A stretch of 64,000 nt of DNA from Desulfobacteraceae bacterium Eth-SRB2 (GTDB lineage: Bacteria; Desulfobacterota; Desulfobacteria; Desulfobacterales; UBA11574). The notes below the pieces were generated by a model. That model saw nothing but the letters and a program-made list of their open reading frames with translations, searched no databases and was not told where the DNA came from. The stretch is from positions 1-64,000 of the forward strand of contig RPGQ01000012.1 in assembly GCA_004193595.1 (NCBI GenBank), in the 5' to 3' direction. A program made the translations under genes and the position numbers. Positions 29,158 to 38,975 of the stretch are shown in pieces. The stretch's first letter is position 1. Each line of letters begins with the position of its first letter.

Positions 29158-29370
29158 AAGCGGAATGAATTATCCGCAACGAAATCGTACACTGTTTGAA
29201 TGCATTAGGGATCGTTTCGAAAAAACAGCGCTTTTATGAATTCGTAATGAAAAGATAAAAAATGTTATCTGCCTAAACTATTTATTTAAATATTGATACA
29301 CTGTTTTTTCGTTACGAGCCCTTATGTATGAGTTTGTACGGTGTAGTTGCGGATTATTCATGGAGCGGTT
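29158..29370. repeat. 213-bp imperfect palindrome in a gene-free stretch
   Basis: The arms at about 29158-29197 and 29336-29370 pair around GAATTATCCGCAACG and TTGCGGATTATTC. The gene-free region 28999-29395 also has a partial copy at about 29025-29100 of the repeat ending TTAATACACCAGAACTT, which is complete at 54306-54382. No gene is seen here. Confidence 0.5.
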
Positions 29371-29395
29371 AAATGTTAAAAAATATCCCGACCTC

Positions 29396-30862
29396 TCATT
29401 TTAGTTTATCAAGAACCAGTCCAAATACTTTTGTATTCTTAGTTCTTGTTATCTCCCATACTTTTTTATAAATACTTCTTCTTTTCTGCCGAGTTAGTTT
29501 TTCTTCTAATGAATAATAATGGAAAAATCTTACTCGATCTTTATATGTAACCGCATTACTTAACGAAGCATTTAACTGGGCTAAGTTAACAATTCTCCTT
29601 TTTTGCGAAAGCTTTTTAATTCTCACGCCATCAAGATCTATCATTATAAAGGTGCCTTTATTGTATAGCACATTGTCAGAGTTAAAATCTCGCTGCCAAA
29701 TATTTCGATCATGATTTTTTTTGACCCAACATGCTAATTTTCTGACAGCCGTGCGTTTTTTCTTTAGATTTTTTATTGAAGATAAATACTGGTTTAAACT
29801 TATAGCGTCCTCTAAAAACTCCGAGAAAAATAAACTTTTTTTATCCATCCTATAATATCCCAAAGATTTTGGAACCGGAATATTTCGGACCTCGAGAGAT
29901 CTTGAGTTTTTCCAGCAAGCAAAGCATCTGTCACGATGCAATATCCTTTTTTCATAAATTTTTAGACACACATTTTTGTAGGCAATAACTCTATCTTCTT
30001 TTAATTTTTTTCCTAGTAATAATGCATTTTCAATTTCTTTTTTTTCCCATTGAAACTCTTTTCTTTTGTATCCATTAATTCCCCTGAGTTTTACAACCGC
30101 GAATTCGCTGCTATTCTTACAACATCTTTTAGCTCGGGATCGATAGTATCGTTTTCGGTGCTTTTGGCCGGAAAGCTCAACCTCCGAAAGATTTACTTTT
30201 TTTTTGAAAGATTTATTATAAGCGCCTAATAATTCTTTGAACCATGGTTGTCCTTGCCGGTTAGGAATAAAAGCAAAAAATAATTTGCCTAAGTTACTCA
30301 CTCTTAACCCTCTTGGTAATCTCCCTAATATGTAGACTTCCTGAACATCAATGAGACACAATTGACCATTTGGTTTTATTATTATATTTTCAGGATGAGA
30401 ATCCGCATGATAAATTCCTCTTAGATGGAGGGAAGCAAAAAATTTGCCTAAATTTTCAGGATCGGGAACACTTTGTTCACTCAGAGAAATACCGTCGACT
30501 TTTTTTGTCATTATAAAAAAACTTTTGGGTCTTTGTTCCCGTCTTTCTCCTTTTATGACCGGCATCGCTGTTTTAATGCCCATCCTAATGAGCTTATGTA
30601 AGTTTCGCCACTCTGCCCATCGTCTCCAAGGGAGAATATGGTGGCGTAATCGGTCTTTTGTTCGAATCAGATGACTGAGTTTTAGGAAATAGTCACCTTT
30701 TGGTGTCTGAATATAAAAAACTTGTCGTTTTTCAGTATTCTTTATTAACTTGCAGCTAAGGATATTTCTAAAAATCGTTTCAAGGGTAATGTTTGGAAAA
30801 AGTGGGCTATTTTTTATTTGAGAACCTAAAAGTTCTTCATGCAACGTTCTTATTAAATCCAT
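29396..30862 (-). CDS. Double-domain lipopolysaccharide kinase (WaaP/KdkA-like)
   Basis: A 488-residue protein with two LPS-kinase-type domains in tandem. Domain 1 (about residues 1-240) has Lys61 in YFLKLSH, the catalytic loop HADSHPENIII (Asp154, Asn159) and the metal Asp172 in CLIDVQE. Domain 2 (about 250-488) has Lys301 in CLKIYEK, RDFNSDNVLY (Asp392, Asn397) and Asp409 in MIDLDGV. Both catalytic sets look intact. The family phosphorylates Kdo or heptose in the inner core at the cytosolic face of the inner membrane. Such enzymes are usually single-domain. Located among LPS glycosyltransferases, transcribed after the GT11 gene (77-base gap). Confidence 0.85.
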   Translation of the reverse strand: MDLIRTLHEELLGSQIKNSPLFPNITLETIFRNILSCKLIKNTEKRQVFYIQTPKGDYFLKLSHLIRTKDRLRHHILPWRRWAEWRNLHKLIRMGIKTAMPVIKGERREQRPKSFFIMTKKVDGISLSEQSVPDPENLGKFFASLHLRGIYHADSHPENIIIKPNGQLCLIDVQEVYILGRLPRGLRVSNLGKLFFAFIPNRQGQPWFKELLGAYNKSFKKKVNLSEVELSGQKHRKRYYRSRAKRCCKNSSEFAVVKLRGINGYKRKEFQWEKKEIENALLLGKKLKEDRVIAYKNVCLKIYEKRILHRDRCFACWKNSRSLEVRNIPVPKSLGYYRMDKKSLFFSEFLEDAISLNQYLSSIKNLKKKRTAVRKLACWVKKNHDRNIWQRDFNSDNVLYNKGTFIMIDLDGVRIKKLSQKRRIVNLAQLNASLSNAVTYKDRVRFFHYYSLEEKLTRQKRRSIYKKVWEITRTKNTKVFGLVLDKLK

Positions 30863-30938
30863 CTCTATTTTTTTCGTGAGTTATCTTTGGTCGTGTGCTT
30901 GATTTCATCCACCCTTTATAAGAACTATTCAAACCTTT

Positions 30939-31880
30939 TCAATCAGGACCTATGGGTATAGCAAAACGGTCGGGGGTGACATATTCATCTATGGAGCATA
31001 CCTGAAGCAAGGGTTTCCCACCCCAAAAAGCAGCCCATGAACAGAAAGTACTTACCGTTCCCAGTATATAATCACACTGGCTAAGTAGATAATTATCTTC
31101 AATGCTTGTTTCCTTCACAAAATCTGTACGCTTGTTTCCATAGTCGCTTGCTTCATCGTTGCCCGGACCGAAAATGATATCTAACCCTGCAAAATCCTTG
31201 GCTTTTTGTTTTGAATCTGAGCAAATTGCAAAACCTACCTTAACTTCCGGGAAAGCACTTGCAAAATCGACCATCCAGTTTCGATATTGCTGAGGTGAGA
31301 AAAAAAGATCCCCTCCTTTATGCTTTCGGTAATCACCATGACGGATATGGACACCGACCACCAGATCAACTCTCGACCGTAATTCAGACAATCTTTTATC
31401 AGCTCGCTGTCTCAAATATGGAAGAGGCGTAAAAATTGAACGTATGAAATCAGCATATTTAGCACATAGATTATATTCTCGAATTTTCCAAGTCTGAACC
31501 AGTGCCAATCGTCCGCCCCTGGCTTCTATCTGGTTTAAAAATTCCATCAACCCTGTTCCTTCCGGATTACGAGTCGCTTTTCTAGATTGAATTGGACACC
31601 ACGGTAGCAGCCTTGAAATCTTTGACATTTGATACAGTACTCGCACACAAAAATAGATAAAGCTGCGTATCCATCTCAGTGTCGGAGTCCTATTAACAGA
31701 TAAATCTTTCTGCAAGAGCAAACGCCCTCTGGTGCATGAAAAGAAATCAGCATAATCTCCAAGAGTTGGATTCAAAAAAGTACAACCTTTTTCAAGGCAA
31801 CACGCCAAAAGATGCGCATGCATAGTCAGTCGATTACCCATTTGCGCGTTGCGTTTCGCAAGAATAACAAATTTTAACAT
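30939..31880 (-). CDS. Glycosyltransferase family 11 (alpha-1,2-fucosyltransferase-like)
   Basis: A 313-residue protein with the GDP-fucose family motif VGVHIRHGDYRKHKGG (about residues 198-213) and the downstream YLLSQCDYILGTVSTFCSWAAFWGG, equivalent to the GT11 motif with Ser and Trp. N-terminal MLKFVILAKRNAQMGNRL also fits. The expected HxRRxD appears as HIRHGD. It would add fucose or a similar sugar to LPS. The flanking GT4 and double kinase genes on the same strand make a likely operon. Donor identity not proven. Confidence 0.8.
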   Translation of the reverse strand: MLKFVILAKRNAQMGNRLTMHAHLLACCLEKGCTFLNPTLGDYADFFSCTRGRLLLQKDLSVNRTPTLRWIRSFIYFCVRVLYQMSKISRLLPWCPIQSRKATRNPEGTGLMEFLNQIEARGGRLALVQTWKIREYNLCAKYADFIRSIFTPLPYLRQRADKRLSELRSRVDLVVGVHIRHGDYRKHKGGDLFFSPQQYRNWMVDFASAFPEVKVGFAICSDSKQKAKDFAGLDIIFGPGNDEASDYGNKRTDFVKETSIEDNYLLSQCDYILGTVSTFCSWAAFWGGKPLLQVCSIDEYVTPDRFAIPIGPD

Positions 31881-31919
31881 ATAATCGATCTCATTACATT
31901 ATTGCTGCGATATAGCTTA

Positions 31920-33017
31920 TTAATAATCTCCTAAAATCTGACGATACACATCGATATTTCTCTCAACCATTGTGTCAATGGTGAACTTTTGTTTCACCAC
32001 CGACTTGCCTGTTCTTGCAACTCGCTTTGCCAGTTCATCATCGGTAAGCATCCGGATAATTCCTTCCGACAATGCCTTAGGATCGGCGGGAGAAACCAGA
32101 AGCCCGCTTTCCCCATTTTTAATGATTTCCGGAATTCCACCCGATTTAGCAGCCACAACCGGTTTTCCAAGGGCCAGGGCGTCAAGAACTGCGGTTCCCA
32201 GACCTTCCTGAACGCTGCTCATGACAAAAAGATCGGCTATCTGGTAAAAAGCACCCACATCTCGGCGAAATCCGGTAAAAATAAGCCTCTTCTTTAGTCC
32301 CAGGGATTCAGCTAACGTCTTAAGGCTGTCCATCAACTCACCGCCCCCGACAATAAAAAAGCGGGCGTTGGGAATCTTGGCCAAAACGAGAGGAATCGAT
32401 CTGACCAGATATTGTTGCCCTTTATGCCCGGCCAGATGAGCAACATTTATCACAACCTTTTCACTGCTTTTGATATTAAACTCAGCCATAAGGTAATCCC
32501 TGCCGGCATTAGCAAATCTGTTTGGGTTGATTCCACTTGGAACTACAAAAATACGGCCGGCAGGAACGCCGTCATTCACCAAAACATCTTTGATTTTATG
32601 GGAAATGGCAATATAAAAATCGGACATATAGCGGTACTTTATACCGCTTAACTTCAAAAAACTGTGGCGGAAAATAGAAAAATCGACCCTGCGAGAAACA
32701 AGACGATTGACGTTGGCGCCAATGGAAGAAAAAAACGCCAGCATATGTGCGTGAGAAGTATGAGAATGGAGAATGTTGTATCTGAATCTGTTAATAAGTG
32801 TCCTGATCCGAAAGCAGGCCAAAAAGTCTACCTCTCCGTGCATGGAAATAGGAAAGGTTTTAATTCCTTTTTCTTCTGCTTTTTCAGCCATGGGAGAATC
32901 TTTTTGGCATACCAGGTGAGATGATATATCTCTTCGTTTAAGGCCCATAAGGAGATTTAAGGTTTGCTGCTCCCCACCCCGCCAGGTTTTTTCAGTATTA
33001 ATATGAAGAATCTTCAT
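31920..33017 (-). CDS. Glycosyltransferase family 4
   Basis: A GT-B retaining enzyme of 365 residues. N-terminal ILHINTEKTWRGGEQQTLNL carries the acceptor-side GGEQ motif; the donor site is LFVMSSVQEGLGTAVLDALALGKPVVAAKSGGIPEII, with the EGxxxxxxDA pair; the ending SGLLVSPADPKALSE is typical. Related to heptose or core-glucose transferases. It lies 157 bases after the O-antigen ligase gene in the same direction. LPS outer-core role is inferred from the neighbourhood. Confidence 0.9.
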   Translation of the reverse strand: MKILHINTEKTWRGGEQQTLNLLMGLKRRDISSHLVCQKDSPMAEKAEEKGIKTFPISMHGEVDFLACFRIRTLINRFRYNILHSHTSHAHMLAFFSSIGANVNRLVSRRVDFSIFRHSFLKLSGIKYRYMSDFYIAISHKIKDVLVNDGVPAGRIFVVPSGINPNRFANAGRDYLMAEFNIKSSEKVVINVAHLAGHKGQQYLVRSIPLVLAKIPNARFFIVGGGELMDSLKTLAESLGLKKRLIFTGFRRDVGAFYQIADLFVMSSVQEGLGTAVLDALALGKPVVAAKSGGIPEIIKNGESGLLVSPADPKALSEGIIRMLTDDELAKRVARTGKSVVKQKFTIDTMVERNIDVYRQILGDY

Positions 33018-33174
33018 AGGGTTTCACAATTTTTTGAGTATAATATATAATTGCCATCATAACAACATCATAGCTTATATTTTACCTAATTTCATAATGG
33101 CAGTAACATATGGACGGCTTTAACCCCGCCGCAAGCGGTCGGGATATTAAAAACTATAATAAATTTTTATAAGG

Positions 33175-34383
33175 TTAGCAATTTTTATGGACAAAAGCTC
33201 TATCGCTGCTTGTCCTGCTCACAAATACCAATAGAGTTCCTAGAATAAAAGCAAGAGGGTATAGGGAATATTTCGAGTAAAATGGGAAAGTTAATCCACA
33301 GTGAATCAGCCAACTTAAAAAAACAATGATTAAACATTTTAACAGAAGACCAATTTTTCTGTTTTGGTTTTGCCTAGCCGCATTTACAATTGAAGCGAAT
33401 AAAAGTGCCAACCCCCCAAAAATCAAAACGAACCCAATAAGACCGTTTAAATAAACTATTTCGAGAAAAAAGGAATGAGAGGAGACAAGGGTGATGTTAA
33501 AAGTCGGACCTTTGTAATTTATTGGGGACCATCCTATCCCATGACCGAATACCCAGGCCCACAACGAATTTTCTTTAATCTTATAAAATGCTTTAGTCCA
33601 TAACTGGATTCTTTCTTCTTCAGCCAGGTTAATAATTAAATCCTGAATTCTTGAAGCAAAATTGGCATAATCAGTTAAATACAAAGTGATCAGAACAAAA
33701 CATGTGAAAATCATTCCAAACCATTTATAGCGACCTTTAACGAGAAAAATAAAGACTAAAAACGTGCCAACAAAAATCCCTAAAAATGCAGGCCGCGACC
33801 CTGTATGCAATAAAAGATCAGCATCCATGATGGCGATGAGAGCAAATAAAATTTTGTGCCAGCTAGTGGTGACCCAAAAAAAATAATAAATTATCGGAAG
33901 AACCAAAATAGCAAATGTTGCTAAGTAATGAATGTTGGTGAAAGTACCATAGGGCATATGAAGAAGATAGATAGCTGCGCACTGGCAACAAACAGCTATC
34001 GATATGATGGCAGAAAAAAAATCTGGTACCCAGCCAGCGATTTTCTTTTTGCTCAAACAGTGAATGGCAAAAACAACGATAAGCATTCTGACTAAGTTGC
34101 TCATCCATCTGAAGTGTGATTGCTGCGGACAGACCAGAAGGCTTGCCAGCAATAAATACGCACAAATGGCAATGGTAATCCAATAGAAGATCGGGATTCT
34201 TTTTAGTTTATATTCGCCAAATAATGCATTAAGGATCAAAAAAACGAGGCTTAGTTTTATAAAAACAACAATACCCGAACGATTAAGGGCAAAGAAAGCG
34301 AAAAATGCCCCGGACAATGTGAGTATTAGCCAGTATTGACTGGTGAGGAAGGCTTTTATGGTTTCAAATTTTAATCGAACCAC
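33175..34383 (-). CDS. O-antigen ligase (WaaL) family protein
   Basis: A polytopic protein of 402 residues with about ten to twelve membrane segments and a large periplasmic loop before the last helices (about residues 245-310). The Wzy_C pattern GSRPAFLGIFVGTFLVF and the loop WAWVFGHGIGWSP are typical of ligases that join O-antigen from undecaprenyl carrier to lipid A-core in the periplasm. The start is GTG at 34383. An O-antigen polymerase has similar topology, so that alternative remains. Confidence 0.8.
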   Translation of the reverse strand: MVRLKFETIKAFLTSQYWLILTLSGAFFAFFALNRSGIVVFIKLSLVFLILNALFGEYKLKRIPIFYWITIAICAYLLLASLLVCPQQSHFRWMSNLVRMLIVVFAIHCLSKKKIAGWVPDFFSAIISIAVCCQCAAIYLLHMPYGTFTNIHYLATFAILVLPIIYYFFWVTTSWHKILFALIAIMDADLLLHTGSRPAFLGIFVGTFLVFIFLVKGRYKWFGMIFTCFVLITLYLTDYANFASRIQDLIINLAEEERIQLWTKAFYKIKENSLWAWVFGHGIGWSPINYKGPTFNITLVSSHSFFLEIVYLNGLIGFVLIFGGLALLFASIVNAARQNQNRKIGLLLKCLIIVFLSWLIHCGLTFPFYSKYSLYPLAFILGTLLVFVSRTSSDRAFVHKNC

Positions 34384-34690
34384 AATGAATCTCGATTTTG
34401 ATTTAGGTTGTTACTCGCTTTATTCCCTTGTGGAAAACATTTTTTTTTGCTATGTCTTTTAAGGTCTGAATACAAACAAAAAAGGATAGTTACTCGTTTA
34501 CGTCTGTAATGTCAACTTATCATTTTTTCATAAATATTATTGCTGATCATGTGGCAATGGCAGCGGTCACAGATTATAATGCAGGTTTTGAAATTCCAAA
34601 ATTCTGCATAGCAAAAGATAAATGTTACAGCTTATTTCTTGTTTGGTTAGATCATTATCATATTCAAATTATTAAGGAAAGAATTCGTTT
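34384..34690. other. Divergent intergenic region of the ligase and methyltransferase genes
   Basis: About 307 bases between two divergent genes, AT-rich, with no conserved reading frame. An open frame of 74 codons at 34509-34733 has no recognisable domain and overlaps the next gene, so it was not called. Promoters for both directions are expected here, but none was pinned down. Confidence 0.4.
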
Positions 34691-35380
34691 ATGTGCAATG
34701 CAAGTGGTATTGTCTTTGGTGTTAAAAATCTAAAGCTTTGGGAAATAAAAGGAAAAAAGATTATCGAAGTGGGCGCCTATGATGTGAATGGAAGTCTTCG
34801 ACCCATCATTGAGTCATGGGCAGAACCCGCCGAATATATTGGTGTTGATATAGTAAGGGGGCCTGGTGTTGATGTCGTCTGTATGGCCGAAAGAATAATA
34901 AATGTTTTTGGTAAAGAGCGTTTTGATATTGTTATATGTACCGAACTCATTGAACATGTTAGGGATTGGAAAAAAGTTGTTTCAAATATTAAAAACATTT
35001 GTAAGCCAAACGGGGTTATAATAATTACAACAAGATCTAAAGGTTTTAAATATCACGGTTTCCCGTATGATTTCTGGCGCTATGAATTGGATGATCTAAA
35101 GAAAATTTTTTCTGATTGCGAAATTATCACCTTGGAAAATGACACAGCGGCACCAGGGGTTTTTCTAAAGGCGAAAAAACCGGTAGAGTTTGTAAAGAAA
35201 GATCTGGCAACTTATAAATTGTTTAATGTGGTTGTGGATAAGAAGGTAACGGAATTGAAGGATATAGACCTACGAATCTTTATTTTTCTACGAAAAATAT
35301 TATCCAGAAAGAAAAAGAGACTTTACCGTTTCCTTTTTAAAACCATTAGATTTTTTCCCGGAAAAATAGAAAAGAATTAG
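34691..35380 (+). CDS. Class I SAM-dependent methyltransferase
   Basis: A 229-residue protein with the SAM glycine motif KKIIEVGAYDVNGSLRPI, the acidic loop YIGVDIVRGPGVDV and the post-motif FDIVICTELIEHVRDWKK. The segment YDFWRYELDDLKKIFSDCE is typical of methyltransferase-11 enzymes in glycan clusters. AAGGAAAG lies about 10 bases before the ATG. Adjacent to a second methyltransferase on the same strand. Substrate unknown. Confidence 0.83.
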   Translation: MCNASGIVFGVKNLKLWEIKGKKIIEVGAYDVNGSLRPIIESWAEPAEYIGVDIVRGPGVDVVCMAERIINVFGKERFDIVICTELIEHVRDWKKVVSNIKNICKPNGVIIITTRSKGFKYHGFPYDFWRYELDDLKKIFSDCEIITLENDTAAPGVFLKAKKPVEFVKKDLATYKLFNVVVDKKVTELKDIDLRIFIFLRKILSRKKKRLYRFLFKTIRFFPGKIEKN

Positions 35381-35446
35381 CATAAATTTTTAAATTTTGT
35401 CTTTCAACACAGACTATTTCTAAATTTTTTGATAGTTAGGATCGAT

Positions 35447-36400
35447 ATGACAAGATGTAAAATCTGCCGAAATTCTTCAAGTAACAAGACTTTTTCTGTC
35501 CGTGAAATGATGTTTGGTTCTAGGGATGAATTTGAGTATTTCGAATGTGCTTCCTGCGGATGTCTTCAAATAAAAAATATACCATGGGATATTTCCAAAT
35601 ATTACCCTGAGAAATATTATTCTTATCAAATTAAGAAAAATCCTATGAAAAATCCCGTTAGAACTTTTTTCCGTCGTCAAAGATCAAGGTATTGCTTATT
35701 CGGAAAGAACAACTTGTGGCCTCTTCGCTCAGATAAATACGGTTCATTTAGCTGGTTTAGAAAAACAAAAATAAAATTCAATTCTGCAATTCTTGATGTC
35801 GGCTGTGGCGTCGGCAAGTTACTAATTCGTATGCATAGAGATGGTTTCTCTAATCTGACGGGTGTGGATCCTTTTATCATAGAAAGCATTTTTTATCGGA
35901 ATGGCGTTAAAATTTTAAAAAACCACATTTCCGAATTAAAGGGATGCTTTGACTATATCATTTCCAACCACTCTTTTGAACATATGCCACAACCATTAAA
36001 TGTTTTGGAAAAATTTTACGAATTGTTGAAACCCGATAGATATGTATTAATCAGAATTCCGGTCGCCGCTTCTTATGCATGGCGTCGTTATGGAGTTAAT
36101 TGGGTAGCCTTAGATGCACCACGACACCTTTTTTTGCACACCGTTAATAGTATTCAGCTTCTTGCAAAACAGGCAGGGTTCAAAGTGGTAGATATAGAAT
36201 TTGATTCCACAGAATTTCAATTCTTAGGCAGCGAATTTTATCTTAGAAACATCCCGCTCAAAAACCAAAGCTTTTATTCGCAAAATCCTCAAAAGTCAAT
36301 TTTCTCAGAAAAGCAAATCCAAGAATTTAAGGACAAGGCTATTAAGTTAAATGAAGAAAATGACGGTGATCAAGCGTGCTTTTATTTATACAAGGAATAA
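35447..36400 (+). CDS. Class I SAM methyltransferase with N-terminal zinc finger
   Basis: A protein of about 317 residues. The first 40 hold two cysteine pairs, CKICRNSS and CASCGCLQI, forming a small zinc ribbon. The SAM motif is ILDVGCGVGKLLIRM (about residues 110-124), followed by YIISNHSFEHMPQPLNVLE. These zinc-finger methyltransferases (Methyltransf_23 type) modify sugars such as deoxyamino sugars. ATG 35447 has AGGA upstream; a TTG at 35429 would add six residues. The C-terminal 60 residues beyond the fold are less conserved. Confidence 0.85.
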   Translation: MTRCKICRNSSSNKTFSVREMMFGSRDEFEYFECASCGCLQIKNIPWDISKYYPEKYYSYQIKKNPMKNPVRTFFRRQRSRYCLFGKNNLWPLRSDKYGSFSWFRKTKIKFNSAILDVGCGVGKLLIRMHRDGFSNLTGVDPFIIESIFYRNGVKILKNHISELKGCFDYIISNHSFEHMPQPLNVLEKFYELLKPDRYVLIRIPVAASYAWRRYGVNWVALDAPRHLFLHTVNSIQLLAKQAGFKVVDIEFDSTEFQFLGSEFYLRNIPLKNQSFYSQNPQKSIFSEKQIQEFKDKAIKLNEENDGDQACFYLYKE

Positions 36401-36439
36401 AGATCCGGGTCCAGAGGGGATTTAGTTTGCCGGCATTTA

Positions 36440-36620
36440 ACGATTTACGGAGTACTGGAGTATTGGAGTGGTGGAGTAATGGAAGAAACCCCTTTTTTCA
36501 TCGCTCTCAGAAAACAGATTTCTGGAGAAAATCTGAAAGTTTAAAGCTCTTTTTTTAAATCAACACTCCAACACTCCAGTACTCCATTACTCCGGTTGAT
36601 TTATACGGGCAGAGCCATTG
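36440..36620. repeat. Palindromic TGGAGTA/TACTCCA element
   Basis: The left arm is GGAGTACTGGAGTATTGGAG and the right arm ACTCCAACACTCCAGTACTC. It is a sequence variant of the TGGAAT family but without the CCGAGACGT tail. The rest of the 36401-36805 gap holds nothing recognisable. Confidence 0.6.
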
Positions 36621-36805
36621 ATCTCCGACCCCGGCCCAAAGGACCAGGTTTTTCAGGGCAAAATAAATTTGTATGAACTTTGAAATCTTAATAAAAAGCC
36701 ATCCTTATATTAGTTGTCCTAACCTAATGAAAAATATATCCATGGTTTAACATATCGACTTTTTAATTTTTAAATATTTGAAAAATTTTTTCAGCTAATT
36801 CCCGA

Positions 36806-37771
36806 CTAAGCCCTTTGTTTTTTTCTGGCCCGGCGACGCCGTCGCCTGTGCATATCTTCCGGGTAAAGATGTGGATAGTACTTTCTCCACCGCTTGTGAA
36901 CCCAAAACCATTGCTCCGGATATTTCCGAACCATTTTTTCGATAGCATCTGTCATGATTTGAGTATTGGTCCTCAAATCCGCACTAAGATCACCGGTCTT
37001 CTTTAAGACCAGGGGCGGTTCTAAGCTAATGGTGAATGCACCATCCTCATTTCTGGTACAAAAACCGGGTAAAACCGGACTTTTACATCGCATGGCCAAT
37101 AGGGCTGCAGCCGGTGTTGCCGTTACGAATTTATTGAAAAATTTAATCTTTACTCCAAGAGAGCTTTTTATCCCCTGATCGATCAATATCGCAAGTATCT
37201 TACCGTGACGCAGGGTTCGAGTCATTTCGGGCAAGGCATCATCTTTATAAATAACCTTACTACCAAACCGAATCCTGAGTCCATGAATCCATCGATTAAT
37301 TATTTTGTTTTGAATTTGTCTGGCTACAACGGTGAGCGGCGTCTTGAAATACAACGGCCAAAATAATGGTACAATTTCCCAGTTACCCAAATGTGCAGTA
37401 ATTAAAATTGCTCCCTTATTGTTTTGCATGGCATTCAAAAGATGCTCTTCACCCCTGATTTTAACTTTGTCTATGATATCATCACTGGAAAAACATACCA
37501 TTTGACAAATTTCCAGAAAAGTAGTGCCCAAGTTTTGAAAAATGCGCCTGGAAATTTTCTTAACTCGCCTGGGCGACCATTCCGGATAGACGAATTTCAA
37601 GTTACGCCTGACGATCCGTCGATGCCTCACATCTATACCGTACATAAGCATCCCTAATACCCTGCCCATGCTTGCAATACGCTTATGGGGAACACTTGCA
37701 ATAAAAGTTGCAAATTTTTCGAGCAATCTATTGGTCTCCTTGAATGGTTGTCGAATATGTTTTTCTATCAT
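36806..37771 (-). CDS. Lipid A biosynthesis acyltransferase (LpxL/HtrB family)
   Basis: Transfers a secondary fatty acid from acyl carrier protein to Kdo-lipid A at the inner membrane. The 321 residues have the catalytic HX4E motif in ITAHLGNWEIVPLF (about residue 122), VVARQIQNKII, and the C-terminal PEQWFWVHKRWRKYYP signature. An extreme basic tail RRRRRRARKKQ is present, more basic than usual. The ATG at 37771 abuts the AAAGTG palindrome. It may be LpxL or LpxM; which acyl position is modified cannot be told. Confidence 0.92.
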   Translation of the reverse strand: MIEKHIRQPFKETNRLLEKFATFIASVPHKRIASMGRVLGMLMYGIDVRHRRIVRRNLKFVYPEWSPRRVKKISRRIFQNLGTTFLEICQMVCFSSDDIIDKVKIRGEEHLLNAMQNNKGAILITAHLGNWEIVPLFWPLYFKTPLTVVARQIQNKIINRWIHGLRIRFGSKVIYKDDALPEMTRTLRHGKILAILIDQGIKSSLGVKIKFFNKFVTATPAAALLAMRCKSPVLPGFCTRNEDGAFTISLEPPLVLKKTGDLSADLRTNTQIMTDAIEKMVRKYPEQWFWVHKRWRKYYPHLYPEDMHRRRRRRARKKQRA

Positions 37772-37774
37772 TTT

Positions 37775-37918
37775 AAGTGTAAAGTGCCTAAAGTGAACTA
37801 AAGTGAACTAAAGTGAACTAAAGTGAAGGAATTTAAGCCAATTATATTTTAATGACAGCGCGTTAGCGCTACCTCAACTTTAGGCACTTTAGATCACTTC
37901 AAACTTTAGGCACTTTTG
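37775..37918. repeat. Palindromic AAAGTGAACT element, second copy
   Basis: The left arm holds AAAGTGCCT followed by at least four AAAGTGAACT units (37780-37825). The right arm, at about 37870-37918, carries TTTAGGCACTTTAGATCAC. It separates the heptosyltransferase and lipid A acyltransferase genes. Confidence 0.65.
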
Positions 37919-37973
37919 AAAAGGCTTCGGTAACATTTCCATTGATAAGAGTTATATCGAATATCTAACTTAC

Positions 37974-38966
37974 TTATAAGAGCCCTTTACAGGCATCGAA
38001 TACTTTAGATACTCCCAGCTTTTTCATGCAGTCCCTGTGCTTACAATTCTTTAAATAACAGGGCACGCATTCCATGGATTCCTCTCTTACCACAATACTC
38101 TTCTTGTTTTGAGGTCCCACATAAAACGGATCGGTGGGACCAAAAAGTCCCACCACAGGAATATCCAGACAGGAGGCCATGTGCATAACGCCTGAATCAA
38201 TACCCACAAATAAACTTGCTTCTTTTATAACCGAGCAAAGACTGCCGAGGCCGATTTTACCTGTCAGATCCAGAAGATCCATGTCCTTTTCACGGGCCTT
38301 TTCCTCTAAAATCCTTATTATCTCGCTGTTGTATTCTTGATTGTCCATACCCCCCACAAGAACAACGGATAACCCATATTCTTCTTTTAGCAAAAGCATC
38401 AGCCGCGCAAATTTTTCTTTTTGCCAGGCCTTGGTAAGCCTTCTTTTAGATGTGCCCGGAGAAATGATGACGAATTTCTCCGGCAGGCTCAGATTGATTT
38501 TGTTCGTATTCACGTTCAAAAGCCCAACATAATCCGTTTTTGTGACCGTGACGTTCATACGTTTTAACAGCTTGGCATTATTATACCAACTGTTATGGCC
38601 TTCAATATTTTCTTTTATATTAAGACACAAGTCCCATGGAAAATAAGAAAATCCGGCCTTGATTTTTGCTCTGCTTAAGGCGGTTAACATCAGACACTCT
38701 TCAGATCTGGCAAGAGATATCACCAGGTCATACTCGTTCTTCCGTATGTTTTTTAACAGCTTAAATTTAGCTGTCAGTCCGCTTTTTCGAGGGATTACCC
38801 TGTCAACGAACGGTGAATCAACAAGCAGTTCTTGCAGATACGGTTTAAGCAAAGAATGAATAGATGCATCCGGATGGTTTTCTCTTAGGGCCTTTAACAG
38901 GGGCAGGGAAAAAATCAAGTCCCCAATCTGATTCAGATGTACAATACATATTTTTTTAACGCGCAT
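37974..38966 (-). CDS. Heptosyltransferase family protein (GT9)
   Basis: A GT9 enzyme related to WaaC/WaaF/WaaQ, adding ADP-heptose to the inner core. The 330 residues have the N-terminal ICIVHLNQIGDLIFSLPLL (catalytic Asp16), KFVIISPGTSKRRLTKAWQ and the C-terminal GIDSGVMHMASCLDIPVVGLFGPTDP. A cysteine-rich tail, CVPCYLKNCKHRDC, is unusual but seen in some GT9 proteins and could bind metal. It lies 10 bases downstream of the radical SAM gene, so the two form an operon. Confidence 0.9.
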   Translation of the reverse strand: MRVKKICIVHLNQIGDLIFSLPLLKALRENHPDASIHSLLKPYLQELLVDSPFVDRVIPRKSGLTAKFKLLKNIRKNEYDLVISLARSEECLMLTALSRAKIKAGFSYFPWDLCLNIKENIEGHNSWYNNAKLLKRMNVTVTKTDYVGLLNVNTNKINLSLPEKFVIISPGTSKRRLTKAWQKEKFARLMLLLKEEYGLSVVLVGGMDNQEYNSEIIRILEEKAREKDMDLLDLTGKIGLGSLCSVIKEASLFVGIDSGVMHMASCLDIPVVGLFGPTDPFYVGPQNKKSIVVREESMECVPCYLKNCKHRDCMKKLGVSKVFDACKGLL

Positions 38967-38975
38967 GATATACTA

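Noticed and set aside
34509..34733. 74-codon plus-strand open frame before a methyltransferase gene
   Set aside because: No recognisable domain or ribosome site, and it overlaps the start of the next gene in another frame.
37780..37830. CRISPR-like tandem repeats of AAAGTGAACT
   Set aside because: The units are about ten bases with no spacers; they form an arm of a palindrome.
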